From Lepturacanthus savala (taxonomy: Eukaryota > Chordata > Actinopteri > Scombriformes > Trichiuridae), in NCBI GenBank assembly GCA_030544235.1, contig CM060478.1:1659727-1723726 (forward strand): a stretch of 64,000 nt of DNA, in the 5' to 3' direction. The notes beneath the pieces are model-generated. The model ran no database searches. It had not been told where the DNA came from and saw only the letters and a program-made list of their open reading frames with translations. The number at the start of each line of letters is the position of its first letter. The stretch's first letter is position 1. Below are positions 1-11,060 of the stretch, one piece after another. Position numbers and translations under genes: made by a program.

Positions 1-120
1 CAATGCTCATGTGTGATTTATAAAGCTGTTTGTACTGCTCAAATATCAGTGTAAGAACCAGTGTTGATAAATGAGGTAGAATAAGAGTCATTTAAATGTC
101 ACTAAAATGTTCACAGTTTA
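1..120 (+). repeat. Unit flanking the first CTAC array, duplicated at 49.9 kb
   Basis: Positions 9-101 align almost without gaps, at roughly 80% identity by eye, with 49,882-49,972. Shared blocks include GTGTGATTTATAAAGCTGTT, CAAATATCAG and CCAGTGTTG. Both copies run directly into a CTAC-type array on the same strand. The copy may begin before the window start, so its left edge is unknown. No coding capacity is seen. Confidence 0.75.
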
Positions 121-1204
121 CCTGCCTATCTATCTACCTGGTTATCTACCTAGGTAGCAACTTACCTCCATCTATCTAGCTATCTACTTACTTTTCTTTA
201 CCTACCTACCTCCCTACCTACCTACCTACCTACCTACCTACCTAGCTAGCTATATCTACCTAGCTACCTACTTACTTTTCTTTACCTCCCTACCTACCTA
301 CCTACCTACCTACCTACCTACCTACCTAGCTAGCTAGCTAGCTAGCTATATCTACCTAGCTACCTACTTACTTTTCTCTACCTACCTAGCTATCTACCTA
401 TACCTAGCTATACGTACCTACATAACCTCCCTAGCTGTATCTACCTATAGCTACCTACCTACTGACCTACCTAGCTACCTACCTACCTATACCTACCTAG
501 GTACCTACTTACTTTTCTCTACCTACCTACCTACTTATCTGCCTATGCCTACCTATACCTACCTACCTACCTACCTACCTACCTACCTAGCTAGCTAGCT
601 ATATCTACCTATCTAGCTACCTACTTACTTTTCTCTACCTGCCTAGCTATCTACCTATACCTAGCTATACATATCTAGCTACCTAGCTGTATCTACCTAT
701 CTGGCTATGTCTACCTCTACGTACCTACCTACCTACCTACCTACTTATCTACCTACCTACCTATACGTACCTACCTACGTACCTACCTACCTACCCACCT
801 ACTTACCCACCTACCTACCTACCTACCTACCTACCTATTTACCTATACCTACCTATCTACCTACCTACCTACCTACCTACCTACTTATCTACCTACCTAC
901 CTATACGTACCTACCTACCTACCTACCTACCTACCCACCTACTTACCCACCTACCTACCTATCTACCTACCTACCTACCTACCTACTTATCTACCTACCT
1001 ACCTATACGTACCTACCTACCTATCTACCTACCTACCTACCCACCTACTTACCCACCTACCTACCTACCTATACGTACCTACCTACCTACCTACCCACCT
1101 ACTTACCCACCTACCTACCTACCTATACGTACCTACCTACCTACCTACCTACCTACCTACCTACCTACCCACCTACTTACCCACCTACCTACCTATTTAC
1201 CTAT
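121..1204 (+). repeat. Complex CTAC/TACC tetranucleotide array
   Basis: About 1.1 kb is almost wholly built of CTAC with interspersed CTAT, CTAG and CTTAC variants. Higher-order structure is visible. In the left half a CTTACTTTTCT block recurs near 188, 271, 367, 507 and 626. In the right half a CCCACCTACTTACCCACC block recurs near 793, 931, 1,040, 1,093 and 1,167. A 214-codon open frame (707-1351) translates as repeated LPTY and is an artefact of the repeat, not a gene. Confidence 0.95.
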
Positions 1205-4200
1205 CTTCTACATCCAGCCCCATGGACGGCAGCCAGAGATGACAGAGACCAGACACATGTCTGGGTAGACTATCACAACTCTCACAAAACAAGATGCTCT
1301 GTCGGAATATTGACACTAAAAAAGTGTTGGAAATCCAGCATGTCTAAATAGAGACTTATAAAGTATAAAGGTATCATATAAAGGGATGTCAGAAATAAGC
1401 CGGAGGGCCTCAAATGTGTTATAGGGTGGTTCAGTTTTTATGTTTTTACATTTCAATATTTCAATGTGTATTTGCACTGTCTTTACCTTTAATACTGACA
1501 GAAAATGTTAGAACCCACCTTCAAATCTCCACTGCAAGGACAACAGATCATATAATATAGACACTGTCAAATTTTAAATACTATGTCTATTTCTGTGTGT
1601 GCAGGACTATTTTCTACTTCTACTTAAAAATGAAAAGATGTAACTGTGGTATAATGGTTGAAGTTATTGGTAAGAAAAGACAAATAACAATGCTGAATAT
1701 GTCATGGCACAAACTCTGTGTAGTGATGCAGCACAAACAGCCAAACACAGCAGTGACAACATAATACATTACAGCATCTAACCAGAGGCTGACATTTACA
1801 GCTACGCTGCTGTTTAGACTTAGAGAAAGAGAAAATGGTCGGTACAGCTGTGTCCTTCAGGCACGTCCTTCCATAATAAAAATGACAAGAAACAAAATAC
1901 AAAAAAACGTTTTTGTAGAGTAAGTGGCTGTTATTCATAAGAGGAGAGGCGTTTAAACCCTAGTTATTCAACTTTATATTCAAATGTGGTGAGAAATGTA
2001 ACACCAGGAGTATGAATGTACGATATATAGGTCAACTGGTGGTATTCAGGGAAAAAAGTTGTAGCATTAACAAATTTTCAATAATACATTGAAATGAGTT
2101 GTCATGTTGCTTGATTGGTTAAATCTTTTATATCAGGAGAACATTAAATATCCCAGTTCTACTGTTCAAGTGTTTAGTGATGTATATGTATAGTTAATTG
2201 TTGCATTGTCCAGTCTTGTGTTTGTCTGTTTAATACACGTTTTGATGATTTATTATGTGACAAAGACAGTTTGAGACCCTTCTAGTGACTCTTTTTTTCA
2301 AATCAACCAAAAAAAGGAAAGAGTACCGATAGCATTACTGAACAGAGAAAAGTCTGGAATTACCTTCTTTAAATTTGGGATACACCAGTTTGTTGGAGGC
2401 GAGCGAGGCACTAGCTCGTTGATGGTGTGACGACTTCGTGGAAGGAGGCAGTTGATGAAAATGTGTGAAAACTTGTCACTTTAAGTGATGAACTCAGACT
2501 TTACATCGAGGGTGAAACACATGATTTTGTATCACAGATTTCCCCCAAAAACAGTCGTTTAAATGTGGAATAAAAGGTGAAGACCCAACACCACGTTTAC
2601 GTCGTTTGTTCAGACCGTCGTCATATCAACAAAAACTAAACAACTGGAGATGTTTGCTCCTACATGTCCATTCTGTTGGGGTTTAAATGTTAAATTGTTA
2701 GACAAAAACACATAAAATAAACATATTTAAGGTGTTTTTGCTAACTTTTTTGGAAGCAAATGCAATTACATGCACAATACAGATTAAGCAAATTAGGTAA
2801 TGGCTTTATTTCTCGACTTCTAGCAGCCTTTAGAACAGTCCATAGCTAGTTTCCTTACTTCCTTACACAAAAAGATGGGCAGCGTAGCTGGATTCATTTT
2901 GACTTGTCGGCTCAGCAAACACTCATGTGAGCTGCCCAAAGGCTAATTCATTAGCTAGCTAAGTTAATGAACCAGACACCGATATATATGCTGAGCCCTG
3001 CTAACATACGACGTTAATTAAAATAATAGAAATTCACACACTGAAACACTGGAGCGTAGAATCTTTCTTCACTCGTTTGGCACAATCACAGCACAGCGAA
3101 GCATATTTGTCAGATATCAGCATAAAAAATGATTCAAAAGGAAGAACAGCCGAGGGGGGAAGTTGACTCATAAAGCTGAGGTGTGAACCCACCTATTTTT
3201 TTTTTAAACACAATTAATCATTCGACCAATCACTGCGATTCAGAATGAAACGCAGCAAACATCCATCTTGATCTTTTCACTCAGACGCTGCATTGATGTT
3301 CAGGGAATTGTTGCTATGATTAAAACTGTACAGCACCTGAATACATGTGATTAGGACTCACTTCCCACTATTGATTTTCGTTGACCACCAACGTTTCCAG
3401 GACAGCATCAGTATTAATGTTCGTCTGCTCACAATCAAACGGTGGCCAATGATTTGAGCAGTGATCAACCACCTCCTGGTGGCTTGAAAGGCCACTTTAA
3501 CATGTTCCTTCATGGGAAATGGCAGCTGTTCCAATACTTCTACGACAGAGCCCAATAACGACCAAAGACACAGGAATAAAGGTCTCAACCTTAGCCAGAA
3601 ATCCCATTCTTCAGATGCTAGTAGCTAGCTCCATGGAAGAAACCAATTGAACTAATATAAGGAAGCCGGGAAGTCATTTATTACAACACTTTTACAATTA
3701 TAGTTTTTTTCCCTCATTGATTCATGATCTTATCTGCCTGACTTATATTTACAAATAAATATGGAACTTTACTACGACTACTATTTCTTTTTATACCATT
3801 GTTTAAAACAATGGGGGGCTCAAAACCTGCAAGGCAACTTGCAAAAGAGAAAGATTATTATAGTAGTATTATAGGATCGTATTGTTTTCATGTCCCATCC
3901 AGTAAAATGAAAAATGAAAATGTATTGTTTATTGTCCCCCCATTTTTATATGTTTATATTTGCTTTTGCTCATTTGTAACTAACATAACACGTAATAAAC
4001 AACCAACCACAACAACCTCAACAAGCTCAGAGGTTTTCAAACGCCGTAAAACACGAGTATCACCAAGCACCAACCACAACAATAGCTCTGACTCTTTATT
4101 GTTTTGTGTATTACCATAAATTCTGATCATTGCAAATTCACCAGAGCATTAAAATATATATTTAATGTCTAGAAAACTGAAGAAATACAGATGCACAAGT

Positions 4201-4300
4201 GAATGGACAATTTTTGGTTGGACTAAAGTGATGCAAATAGCTAATTTTAGCCAGAAAATGCTATGAGGCTAACGATATGCTAGTTCCCATGTACTTTTAC
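1205..4300. other. Unique AT-rich DNA, no gene recognised
   Basis: Open frames are short and match no family I know. A minus-strand frame of 76 codons at 3,358-3,588 has no splice or start context. No tandem array, TIR pair or transposase motif was seen. CTAGCTAG-like runs near 2,945 and 3,620 are short. This could be intron or intergenic DNA. Confidence 0.6.
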
Positions 4301-4400
4301 TTACACTAAACTACAGTGTGAGTGTGTGAGTTCACACCTACAGTGTTTACTCTCTAAACAATTAGAATAAATGCACATAAGTTCCCACAGAGGTTTAGAG

Positions 4401-4454
4401 CAGCAGGAAGCAGCAGGAAGCAGCAGGAAGCAGCAGGAAGCAGCAGGAAGCAGC
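4401..4454 (+). repeat. 10-bp purine-rich tandem repeat (CAGCAGGAAG)5
   Basis: Five near-perfect copies of CAGCAGGAAG stand head to tail. Because the unit is 10 bp the reading frame rotates, so the short open frames across it on both strands are accidental. Confidence 0.9.
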
Positions 4455-4654
4455 ATGGTTCCCCCTCTCCCACTCACAAACCTCCCAAAACACATCTGCA
4501 AGATGTTTTTTGTTGTTCTTTTGTTTTTTTTAGCTTTACTCTCGCAGCTGAATCCCATCATGAATAAACACAACTGTAGCGTCTAACTCAGAATGAACCA
4601 AAAAACTCCCTGTCAGCGTTTAACCCTCTACTGCAACAGTTACTTTATCTTTGT

Positions 4655-4955
4655 TTTTTTGGCTTTTATTTTGGAAGGACATATTTATCAGGTCACATGA
4701 CCAGGATATCCCTATTGCTCATGGATTTTTGACGTGAGCATCATTGAATCATTGAAAGTTGCCTTTTATTCCAAATTTTTGAAAGTTTTCACCAAATAAA
4801 AAACACTATCCAGGGTAAATAAACTTTATTTTTGTTTTTACATTTCATTATTTCTTGATGTTATAGGTCGTTTCTTTCTAATATGCTAAGAAAGATTCGT
4901 TTCCATATGGCAACAATATGAAAATATGGAAAATGCATATTGCATACAACCTAAA
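4655..4955 (+). repeat. Dispersed repeat R1, copy A
   Basis: This copy carries the diagnostic order of R1: GGCTTTTATTTT, then TCACATGACCAGGATATCC, CTATTGCT, a TTTTATTC block, AATAAACTTTATTT and CCATATGGCAACAATATG. Eight copies of this family are seen in the window on both strands. No protein is encoded. Class is unknown; a MITE or SINE-like element is possible. Confidence 0.85.
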
Positions 4956-4973
4956 TGCCTTTGATAATAAAGT

Positions 4974-5230
4974 TTGATGATTGATTTTTTTTGTAAATGT
5001 GAGCCCAAACACAGCAGTAAACCAGCAGCATCTTGGTTCCACACCAATAAAGTTAAAGTTGTGGAGCGGCCGACCCAATCCCCAAACCTTAATCCTATTA
5101 AAAACATGTGCACTGACACCAAAAATGCTGTTTCCGAAGTAAAAACAAGAAATTCGGAGGAATTCTGAGGCTGAAACACCTTCCATGCAGCACAGATGTG
5201 AAGCAGGAATGTTAAATCCTGAAGATGTTT
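4974..5230 (+). pseudogene. Tc1-like transposase C-terminal fragment
   Basis: The frame from 4,974 reads CEPKHSSK...NKVKVVERPTQSPNLNPIKN...DTKNAVSE, followed after a stop and frame change by SMQHRCEA. This is the order of the last third of fish Tc1 transposases (D-NDPKHTSK, SPDLNPIE-LW, SMPRRCEAV). The catalytic Glu of the NPIE motif reads Lys (NPIK), and the conserved Trp after it reads Cys. No N-terminal helix-turn-helix part is present upstream, where repeat R1 copy A abuts. This is a dead fragment. Tc1 membership is firm on motif order; the exact subfamily is not known. Confidence 0.8.
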
Positions 5231-5289
5231 CGGTTTATTCAGTAAATATTGGAGTCTGTAAAGAAAAATGCTAAGCTATATTTCGTACA

Positions 5290-5688
5290 ACATAGGGTTA
5301 ACCATCCAGTCACAGTGGTCATAAACAATCTTTTTATTTCATTTATCCCTCCCATCCCCTACAGATCCAATCCTGTGTGAGTGAAGTCCAGCCCATGCTG
5401 CCAAATAAGAGAGAGCATGGAAAAAAAAAAGAGAAAACAGTGAGTGACTCGATAAAAGCGAGATAGAAGGTAATGAGAGGAGGATTTCATTAAATCGGAG
5501 GCATTTTTCACCCAAATGTAGAAGGACAACGGCTCCGTTCTTATCGTCTAATAACATCAAAAGAGCTTTTTCGTGGTGCAGCCGCTGATTTGCTGTGTGC
5601 ATTTCTCCTCCGTTTCTAACCACTTGACACTGTGTACCTTCAGCGGTGATAAGAGGAAAACAATTACAATTCATGTGCTTTCTCTACA
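5290..5688. other. Unique island, possible regulatory DNA
   Basis: This stretch is less AT-rich than its surroundings and is free of recognised repeats. It holds homeodomain-like ATTA motifs and GGTGATAAGAGG. A 111-codon minus-strand frame (5,339-5,674) is open but resembles no family I know. A conserved non-coding element is possible and unproven. Confidence 0.3.
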
Positions 5689-5710
5689 CACACACACACA
5701 CACACACACA
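5689..5710 (+). repeat. (CA)11 microsatellite
   Basis: A short perfect CA run. The (GT) tract that follows at 5,820 puts complementary dinucleotide runs 110 bp apart. Confidence 0.95.
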
Positions 5711-5818
5711 TTCTGCAGTTTTCTATCACAAATTTAAAGCTCAATCAAAGAGTTATGAGCTAAACGTGGGTTCCCTGTTTTTTGGATTTATGGATTGTTT
5801 GCATTTTGATAAGAGGGG

Positions 5819-5819
<1 letters not shown>

Positions 5820-5876
<57 letters not shown>
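5820..5876 (+). repeat. (GT)28 microsatellite
   Basis: A perfect GT run ending just before the TTTTGTGTTTTGCAG acceptor-like sequence of the possible exon at 5,891. Confidence 0.95.
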
Positions 5877-5879
<3 letters not shown>

Positions 5880-5890
5880 GTGTTTTGCAG

Positions 5891-5967
5891 CGATGCCAGA
5901 GCAGAGTGACAATGAAGGGGAGGAAAAAGAGAACATGATTGAGTGGGACATTTTGTCAGCCAGAGAC
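5891..5967 (+). CDS. Possible internal coding exon, 77 nt
   Basis: The sequence shows a good acceptor (GTGTTTTGCAG ending at 5,890) and a good donor (GAC|GTGAGC, GT at 5,968). Of the three frames only one is open, and it reads MPEQSDNEGEEKEN followed by MIEWDILSARD. The peptide is acidic and looks more like protein than like random DNA. The exon would enter in phase 1 (two bases complete a codon) and leave in phase 0; alternatively the ATG at 5,893 could be a start codon. I do not recognise the protein. No partner exon was found nearby. The immediately preceding (GT)n replaces a normal pyrimidine tract. The call rests on splice-site fit and composition alone. Confidence 0.3.
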
Positions 5968-5983
5968 GTGAGCTGGAGCCTGG

Positions 5984-6041
5984 AGTGTGTGTGTGCGTGT
6001 GCACGTGCATGTGCACGCGTATGTGTGTGTGTGTGTGTGTA
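5984..6041 (+). repeat. Imperfect (GT)/(GCAC) simple repeat
   Basis: GTGTGTGTGCGTGTGCACGT then (GT)n: an alternating purine-pyrimidine stretch of the kind that can adopt Z-DNA. Confidence 0.85.
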
Positions 6042-6339
6042 TTGGTGTCTATACAAAAGTCTGAGTCACCCTGGACCTGTTCTTTACTTTATTAGCATTC
6101 TAATGCTAACCAGAGCAATGACACAGCTGTTGATACTGAGACACGTTTTAACCCTTGCATTGTAATTATATCATTTATTTCCTATTATGTACCGTTTTCT
6201 TTGCAGAAAGTAGCATTTTCATAGCTAAACATATGTGGTTTCAATCTATTTTTCTATTTCTCATAGTGATAAAACACAGAAAATACATATAAAACAAATG
6301 CAGGAGATGTAAGTTTCTTAAATTGTGAGATGTTTTCTT

Positions 6340-6985
6340 TTTCTTCGTAAAAGTTTTTTGACTCTAAACTCTGAATTTCTGCCTGCAGGCAACGTCTCGG
6401 TAGAATTTTAATACTATTCAGCTTAAAGTGATGCAAAGCAATAAATTCAGGTGTTTTTCTTGTGACTTTTTACACTAAAACCATTAAATAACATTGACTT
6501 GAGACGTAAAGACGTCTCAGTTATCAGAACCTGCAATAATAACAATGAAATAATGACGATTATCAGTGTTTTACACTCAAAAAACAGAAATGTGAACCAA
6601 CTTCATGACATTTTTATCAAGTAGGTAACAAATCTAATTGAAAATGAATATGTTCAATGAAATTAAATTAATAAGTTGGACCAATTCATTTATTTAAACA
6701 TGTTACTCCAACTTATTAATTAATATTAATTCAACTCAACTCTAACTCAAATCTAAATGCTGCAGGTGAGAAGATAAATTTCATGTTTTTAGTTCAAATT
6801 CACTCCCTGAAGTAGCAAAAACACAAATGTCAATTTAAAGTGATCAGATAAAAATCAAAGACCTGAATCATGTTTTGCATCACTTGAAGCTGAATAGTGT
6901 TAAAATTCTACCCAGACATTGTTTTTCTACCAAGACATCGCCTGCAGGCAGAAATTCTGAGTTTAGAAAGAAAAAATCTAAATGG
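6340..6985. repeat. Foldback (inverted) repeat, ~640 bp
   Basis: Arm one at about 6,362-6,455 (CTGAATTTCTGCCTGCAGGC, then TAGAATTTTAATACTATTCAGC, TGATGCAAA) is matched in reverse complement by about 6,868-6,968. A second inner pair is ATTAATAAGTTGGA at 6,668 and TCCAACTTATTAAT at 6,707. The nested symmetry suggests a MITE-like palindromic element with a decayed centre. No coding sequence is seen. Confidence 0.7.
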
Positions 6986-7135
6986 CAGAAAATCTACTTA
7001 GTCAAAAGTGGGAGGTCCCAATTGGATAAATTTATATAAAGGTTGAGTTTTGGAGCTAAAAGTTGCATTTATCACTTGGTTCATTCTGTTTCCAACTAAG
7101 ATCATTATTTTCTCTGTGAATAAAGATTTTTTTTC

Positions 7136-7321
7136 TGTTTGACTTAGTATAGAACATTTCAACAGCATGAAAATTCACAGTGTTTTACATTAAACATCAA
7201 AAGCATCAAGATTCAATTTAAACAGTTGATTAAAAGGGGAAACATTTCAAATTAATTCAAATTAAAAACAAAGAAAAATGTAAAACAGTTGATGATGAGC
7301 AGAATAATCAAAACAGTGCAG
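7136..7321 (+). repeat. Left part of the element hosting the 21-bp minisatellite
   Basis: TATAGAACATTTCAACA, CAGTTGATTAAAAGGGG and AATTAATT-AAATTAAA recur in the same order at 35,755-35,930, again directly left of a 21-bp minisatellite. TTTGTATAGAACATTTCA is a very common motif in teleost dispersed repeats. Element class is not established. Confidence 0.75.
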
Positions 7322-7770
7322 ATCTGCAGTTCTCTGGAAGTTTTTTCCAGATTTCTAGGAGTCTGTTCCAGATATCTGGGAATTTTTTGTCAGTTCTCTG
7401 GGAGTTTGTTCCATATCTCTGGAAGTTATTTCCAGATTTCTATGAGTTTGTTCCAGATCTCTGGGAGTTTGTTCCAGTTCTCTGGGAGTTTGTTCCAGTT
7501 CTCTAGGAGTTTTTTTGTAGTTCTCTGGGAGTTTGTTCCATATCTCTGGAAGTTATTTCCAGATTTCTAGGAGTTTGTTCCAGTTCTCTGGGAGTTTCTT
7601 CTAGTTCTCTGGGAGTTTGTTCCAGTTCTCTGAGAGTTTGTTCCAGTTCTCTTGAAGTTTTTTCCAGATTTCTAGGAGTTTATTCCAGTTCTCAGAGAGT
7701 TTGTTTTATTTCCTTTGGAGTTTGTTCCAGTTCTCTGGGAGTTTGATCCAGATCTCTGTGAGTTTGTTAC
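7322..7770 (+). repeat. 21-bp minisatellite (TTTGTTCCAGTTCTCTGGGAG)
   Basis: About 21 imperfect copies of a 21-bp unit reading GTTCCAGTTCTCTGGGAG plus TTT. Since 21 is divisible by three, a 93-codon frame stays open and translates as a heptad of the FSGSLFQ type. This is a consequence of the repeat, and there is no evidence of a gene. Confidence 0.95.
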
Positions 7771-7925
7771 ATATATGTGGGTCATATAAAATGAATGCTG
7801 CTTCTCCATGTTTCATCCTGACTCTGGGAACAGAGAGCAGACCATCTAAGAGGTCTGGATGGTTCATAAAGGAGTTCTACTTAGACCCCAGACCATTCAG
7901 TGCTAAATAAACCAGTAAAAGTATT
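7771..7925 (+). repeat. Right part of the minisatellite-hosting element
   Basis: The stretch from CATATATGTGGGTC through GCTGCTTCTCCATG, ACTCTGGGAACAGAGAGCAG and CCATTCAGTGCTAAATAAACC resembles a dispersed repeat I recall from many teleost genomes. The minisatellite therefore appears to be an internal expansion of one 21-bp segment of that element. Confidence 0.6.
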
Positions 7926-9120
7926 TTAAAGTTGAACCACCAGTGCAACACCAATGCTAAGACCTCAGTAAACTAGTTATTAACAACCAATATCCCCCTG
8001 GTCCATGTTCATCCGGGTTTTGCTGTGATTTCATCGATTGTGAGCGAGTCTGAGGCGTCACGTTCACATTTTTCACAGATTTGCAGAGATGTGGTTGTAG
8101 CAGGGACATCACGCTGTTATTGATCATGGTGCACGGGTAAAACATAGAGCTGCATATAAAGTAATTGTTGGGATGATGTTTCTTCTCTTTATTTATCAGT
8201 TGCACAAAGAGAAATCCGCAGAATTTTACGAGAACTCCTTGTTCCTCTTGTTGACTCCCTAAAGCCTCATTTATTTTTAAGAGTCAATGATTAATTTGTG
8301 ATTTTTCGTGTGTTTTGCAGCGTTTCATGCTGATTATTTCTAAGTGTTACATACATAGAGTTTGATTTACAACTTGTTTGTGTTTGTAAGATTAACTAAA
8401 AGTGACTTGTGCATATTTGATGAGCCACTGAAGTGCTTATATCTGGATGTTTTTGGTTTGTTTTTCAGATCCTGCTGCATCTGAACCATTGAAATTAGTG
8501 AGGGGGCGGCTTTTATCCCTCAGTGATGATGATAGAACTCAGCTTTAGTGTTGTTGTGCTCAGTCATTTCATTGAGTTTCAGCCTGCTAGCGTAGCTCTG
8601 AAAGCGAAGTGGACATGAACCAGCGGTTAATCTAATGGTGTTTGACGGGAAACAAAGATGTTTTTTTCCGCTAAACTGTGCCACTTAGGCTCCAGAATCA
8701 AAAGGATTACAGTATGAAAGGGATTAGAGGCCTTTTGTGATGACAAATTAAACATCACGCATGGATGTTGGGAAACAAGTTTCCATGTGTATGCAAGCTA
8801 ACGTCCAAAAACACAAATATATACGAGGCCTCAGGCTGGAACACACAGCTGGTCCAAAACTGGACAGCTGTGCTGCCCAAAGTCAATCCATGGCTCTGAT
8901 TTCCATTCATATCACCAACAGGGCGAATGAACCCACTCTGAAGTCTAAACTACTGCATTTTTGTTAATTTAGTGGTGAATATTGTGGATTTTGAGGCTGA
9001 TGTGTTAATCTCTGGTACTTCTAAAGCCACATTCATTAACTGTTGGACACAGGCATTGGAACACTAAACCATTACCCAGCTCCCAAACAAAATATGTTTT
9101 TTTGATTTAGCTGCTAATTG
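7926..9120. other. Unique DNA, no gene recognised
   Basis: No repeat family or coding exon is evident. Two OTX/CRX-type GGATTA motifs lie close together near 8,700-8,730. GGGGGCGGC occurs near 8,503. The open frame at 8,761-8,967 has no supporting feature. Confidence 0.5.
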
Positions 9121-9121
9121 T

Positions 9122-9300
9122 GTATAGTGGATTTTAAAAGTTTACACACCCTTGTTAAAATGCCGGGTTTTTGTGATGTAAAACACCAACCAAGATAAAT
9201 GATTTCACAGCTTTTTCCACCTTTGATGTGACCTATAACTTGTACGACAGGAATCTTTCATGGAGGTGAAGTAAATTAGTAAATTTTGTTCTTAAATAAA
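9122..9300 (+). mobile_element. Tc1/mariner-like transposon end (non-coding part)
   Basis: AGTTTACACACCCTTGTTAA followed by GTTTTTGTGATGTAAAA, TTTTTCCACCTTTGATGTG and ACCTATAACTTGTAC matches, in order, the terminal region of a widespread fish Tc1-like family as I remember it. No transposase follows; LINE sequence begins within 50 bp. A truncated end is the simplest reading. Confidence 0.55.
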
Positions 9301-9319
9301 TAGAATCATATATTTACAT

Positions 9320-9440
9320 CCAAATATAGAATCACCTACAGGCGTCCCACAAGGATCTATCCCAGGCCCATGACTACTCATGTTATATATCAATGAGTCC
9401 CTCCATACCTATCATATGTACACCAATATCCAAATATATG
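9320..9440 (+). pseudogene. LINE reverse-transcriptase fragment (GVPQGS motif)
   Basis: The frame at 9,338 reads TGVPQGSIPGP, stop, LLMLYINESL, which corresponds to the RT finger/palm signature GVPQGSxLGPLLFxxYINDL of non-LTR retrotransposons. It has an in-frame TGA and Pro in place of Leu, so it is dead. Only about 30 codons survive. The clade (L2, CR1 or Rex-like) cannot be fixed from so short a piece. Confidence 0.75.
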
Positions 9441-9568
9441 CAGATATGACTTAATTATATAATAATAATACATTAGACGTATATATATAAATATTACTTA
9501 TATATAGACACTCAAAAAAAAGAAAGAGAAAAAAAAGGGCCAGTCTGAACAAGTATCAATAGTATTGT

Positions 9569-9956
9569 TAAAGTCTATAATCACTACTAGATACTACTAT
9601 AAAACCATTAAAGTCTATAATATCACTACAAGATACTACTATAAAACCATTAAATTCTATAATATCACTACTAGATACTACTATAAAACCATTAAAGCCT
9701 ATAATATCACTACAAGATACTACTATAAAACCATTAAATTCTATAATATCACTACTAGATACTACTATAAAACCATTAAAATCTATATCACTACTAGATA
9801 CTACTATAAAACCATTAAAGTTTATAATATCACTACTAGATACTACTATAAAACCATTAAAGTTTATAATATCACTACTAGATACTACTATAAAACCATT
9901 AAAGTCTATAATATCACTACTAGATACTACTATAAAACCATTAAAGTCTATTTAAG
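9569..9956 (+). repeat. 42-bp minisatellite, nine copies
   Basis: Nine copies of a unit TAAAACCATTAAAGTCTATA plus ATATCACTACTAGATACTAC plus TA. One copy is 39 bp, which also keeps the frame. The 153-codon frame across it (9,565-10,026) translates as repeated ITTRYYYKTIKVYN. The unit is extremely AT-rich and lacks any gene context. Confidence 0.95.
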
Positions 9957-10202
9957 TATATTTAAGATATATAATAAGATACTAATTCTAATAAATAGGC
10001 ATAGGCAATTCATATTGTATATATAATGTTATTATAATGGTGCTGCTTATGAAAAACTTTGTATATTCTGCTAGTTTTTTATTAATGTGCACATTTCCTG
10101 TTAATAAATAAATAATAAACACACATATTAAAGTGTGTAGGTGTTGAGATGCTTAGAAACACTCAGGTTTGGAACATATACCACATATAGCCACATATAC
10201 GT

Positions 10203-10247
<45 letters not shown>

Positions 10248-10734
10248 GAGAAATTCCTGGTGTTTCCATGTGCAGAACTAACAGATGGACACTTCATTAC
10301 CTTTATGTCCTCCATTAGTGAAAGCTCAAGTTCTCTGTGGATATACAGCTTAGAATCAGCAGTTACCAGGAGCTGAGAACTGACCTCAACCACATCAAAC
10401 ATATTCTAATTATTTTAATATCTGACTCCATGAGGTGAAGCAGCAGCTGAATGAAAACATCCACCACCCAATCCATCATTTATGGATTTTAGGGCGATTC
10501 AAGGACTTTATTTCACCTTTCCACAAGTGTTAATTTCTATAAATATGAGGGAAATATGTTTATTCACAATGAAAACAAGAAAAAAACTAAATTATAAGAA
10601 CTGACTTAACCTGCTGAGACCCAGCTACTAGTTTTATTTGTTTAGTGCGTGTTTTTCTGTGCTAATATCTCCCGTATGTGGCTAAAAAGTGATGTCATAT
10701 TTAGGGGGCGTGGCCTTTGCCACTTCTTTCTTTC
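9957..10734. other. Unique AT-rich DNA around a CA repeat
   Basis: No gene is recognised. GGGGGCGTGGCC near 10,706 is a KLF/Sp1-type GC box without a detectable promoter around it. Confidence 0.5.
10205..10246 (+). repeat. (CA)21 microsatellite
   Basis: A perfect CA run of about 42 bp. Confidence 0.95.
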
Positions 10735-11060
10735 CTTCCAAATAATCTTTATTTATAATTCATTTTATACACAATAACAGTAAGTAAGTTCAATTAAAAG
10801 TCCAAATGATATGCAACCACAATAACTACAAGCGAGAGTAGGTAAGCAATAACAAATAAACAAAAAAATACAAAAAAATACAAAAAAATAATAAGAAAAA
10901 TAAAAAAAATAATAATATGAAAAAAACAAAAACAATTTTAAATTAAAAAAAATTATAATTAAATTAATAAAATAAATAAAAAATAAAATTATTATATTTA
11001 AAAAAATGTAAAAGTTCCAGCTCTTAAAATATTTTTTTTTAAAACACAAAGTAGCTGGCA
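10735..11060 (+). repeat. A-rich low-complexity tract
   Basis: Runs of AAAAAATAC and AATAAAATAAATAA dominate. The minus-strand frame of 98 codons here is a Phe/Tyr/Ile-rich translation of poly(T) and not a membrane protein. Confidence 0.8.

Noticed and set aside
707..1351. 214-codon frame of LPTY repeats
   Set aside because: Translation of the CTAC array. The non-repeat tail has no domain, and the frame has no promoter or splice context.
3358..3588. 76-codon minus-strand frame
   Set aside because: No family resemblance, no splice signals, and AT-rich flanks.
9569..9956. 42-bp array considered as a CRISPR-like array
   Set aside because: Units are contiguous with no unique spacers, and the genome is eukaryotic.
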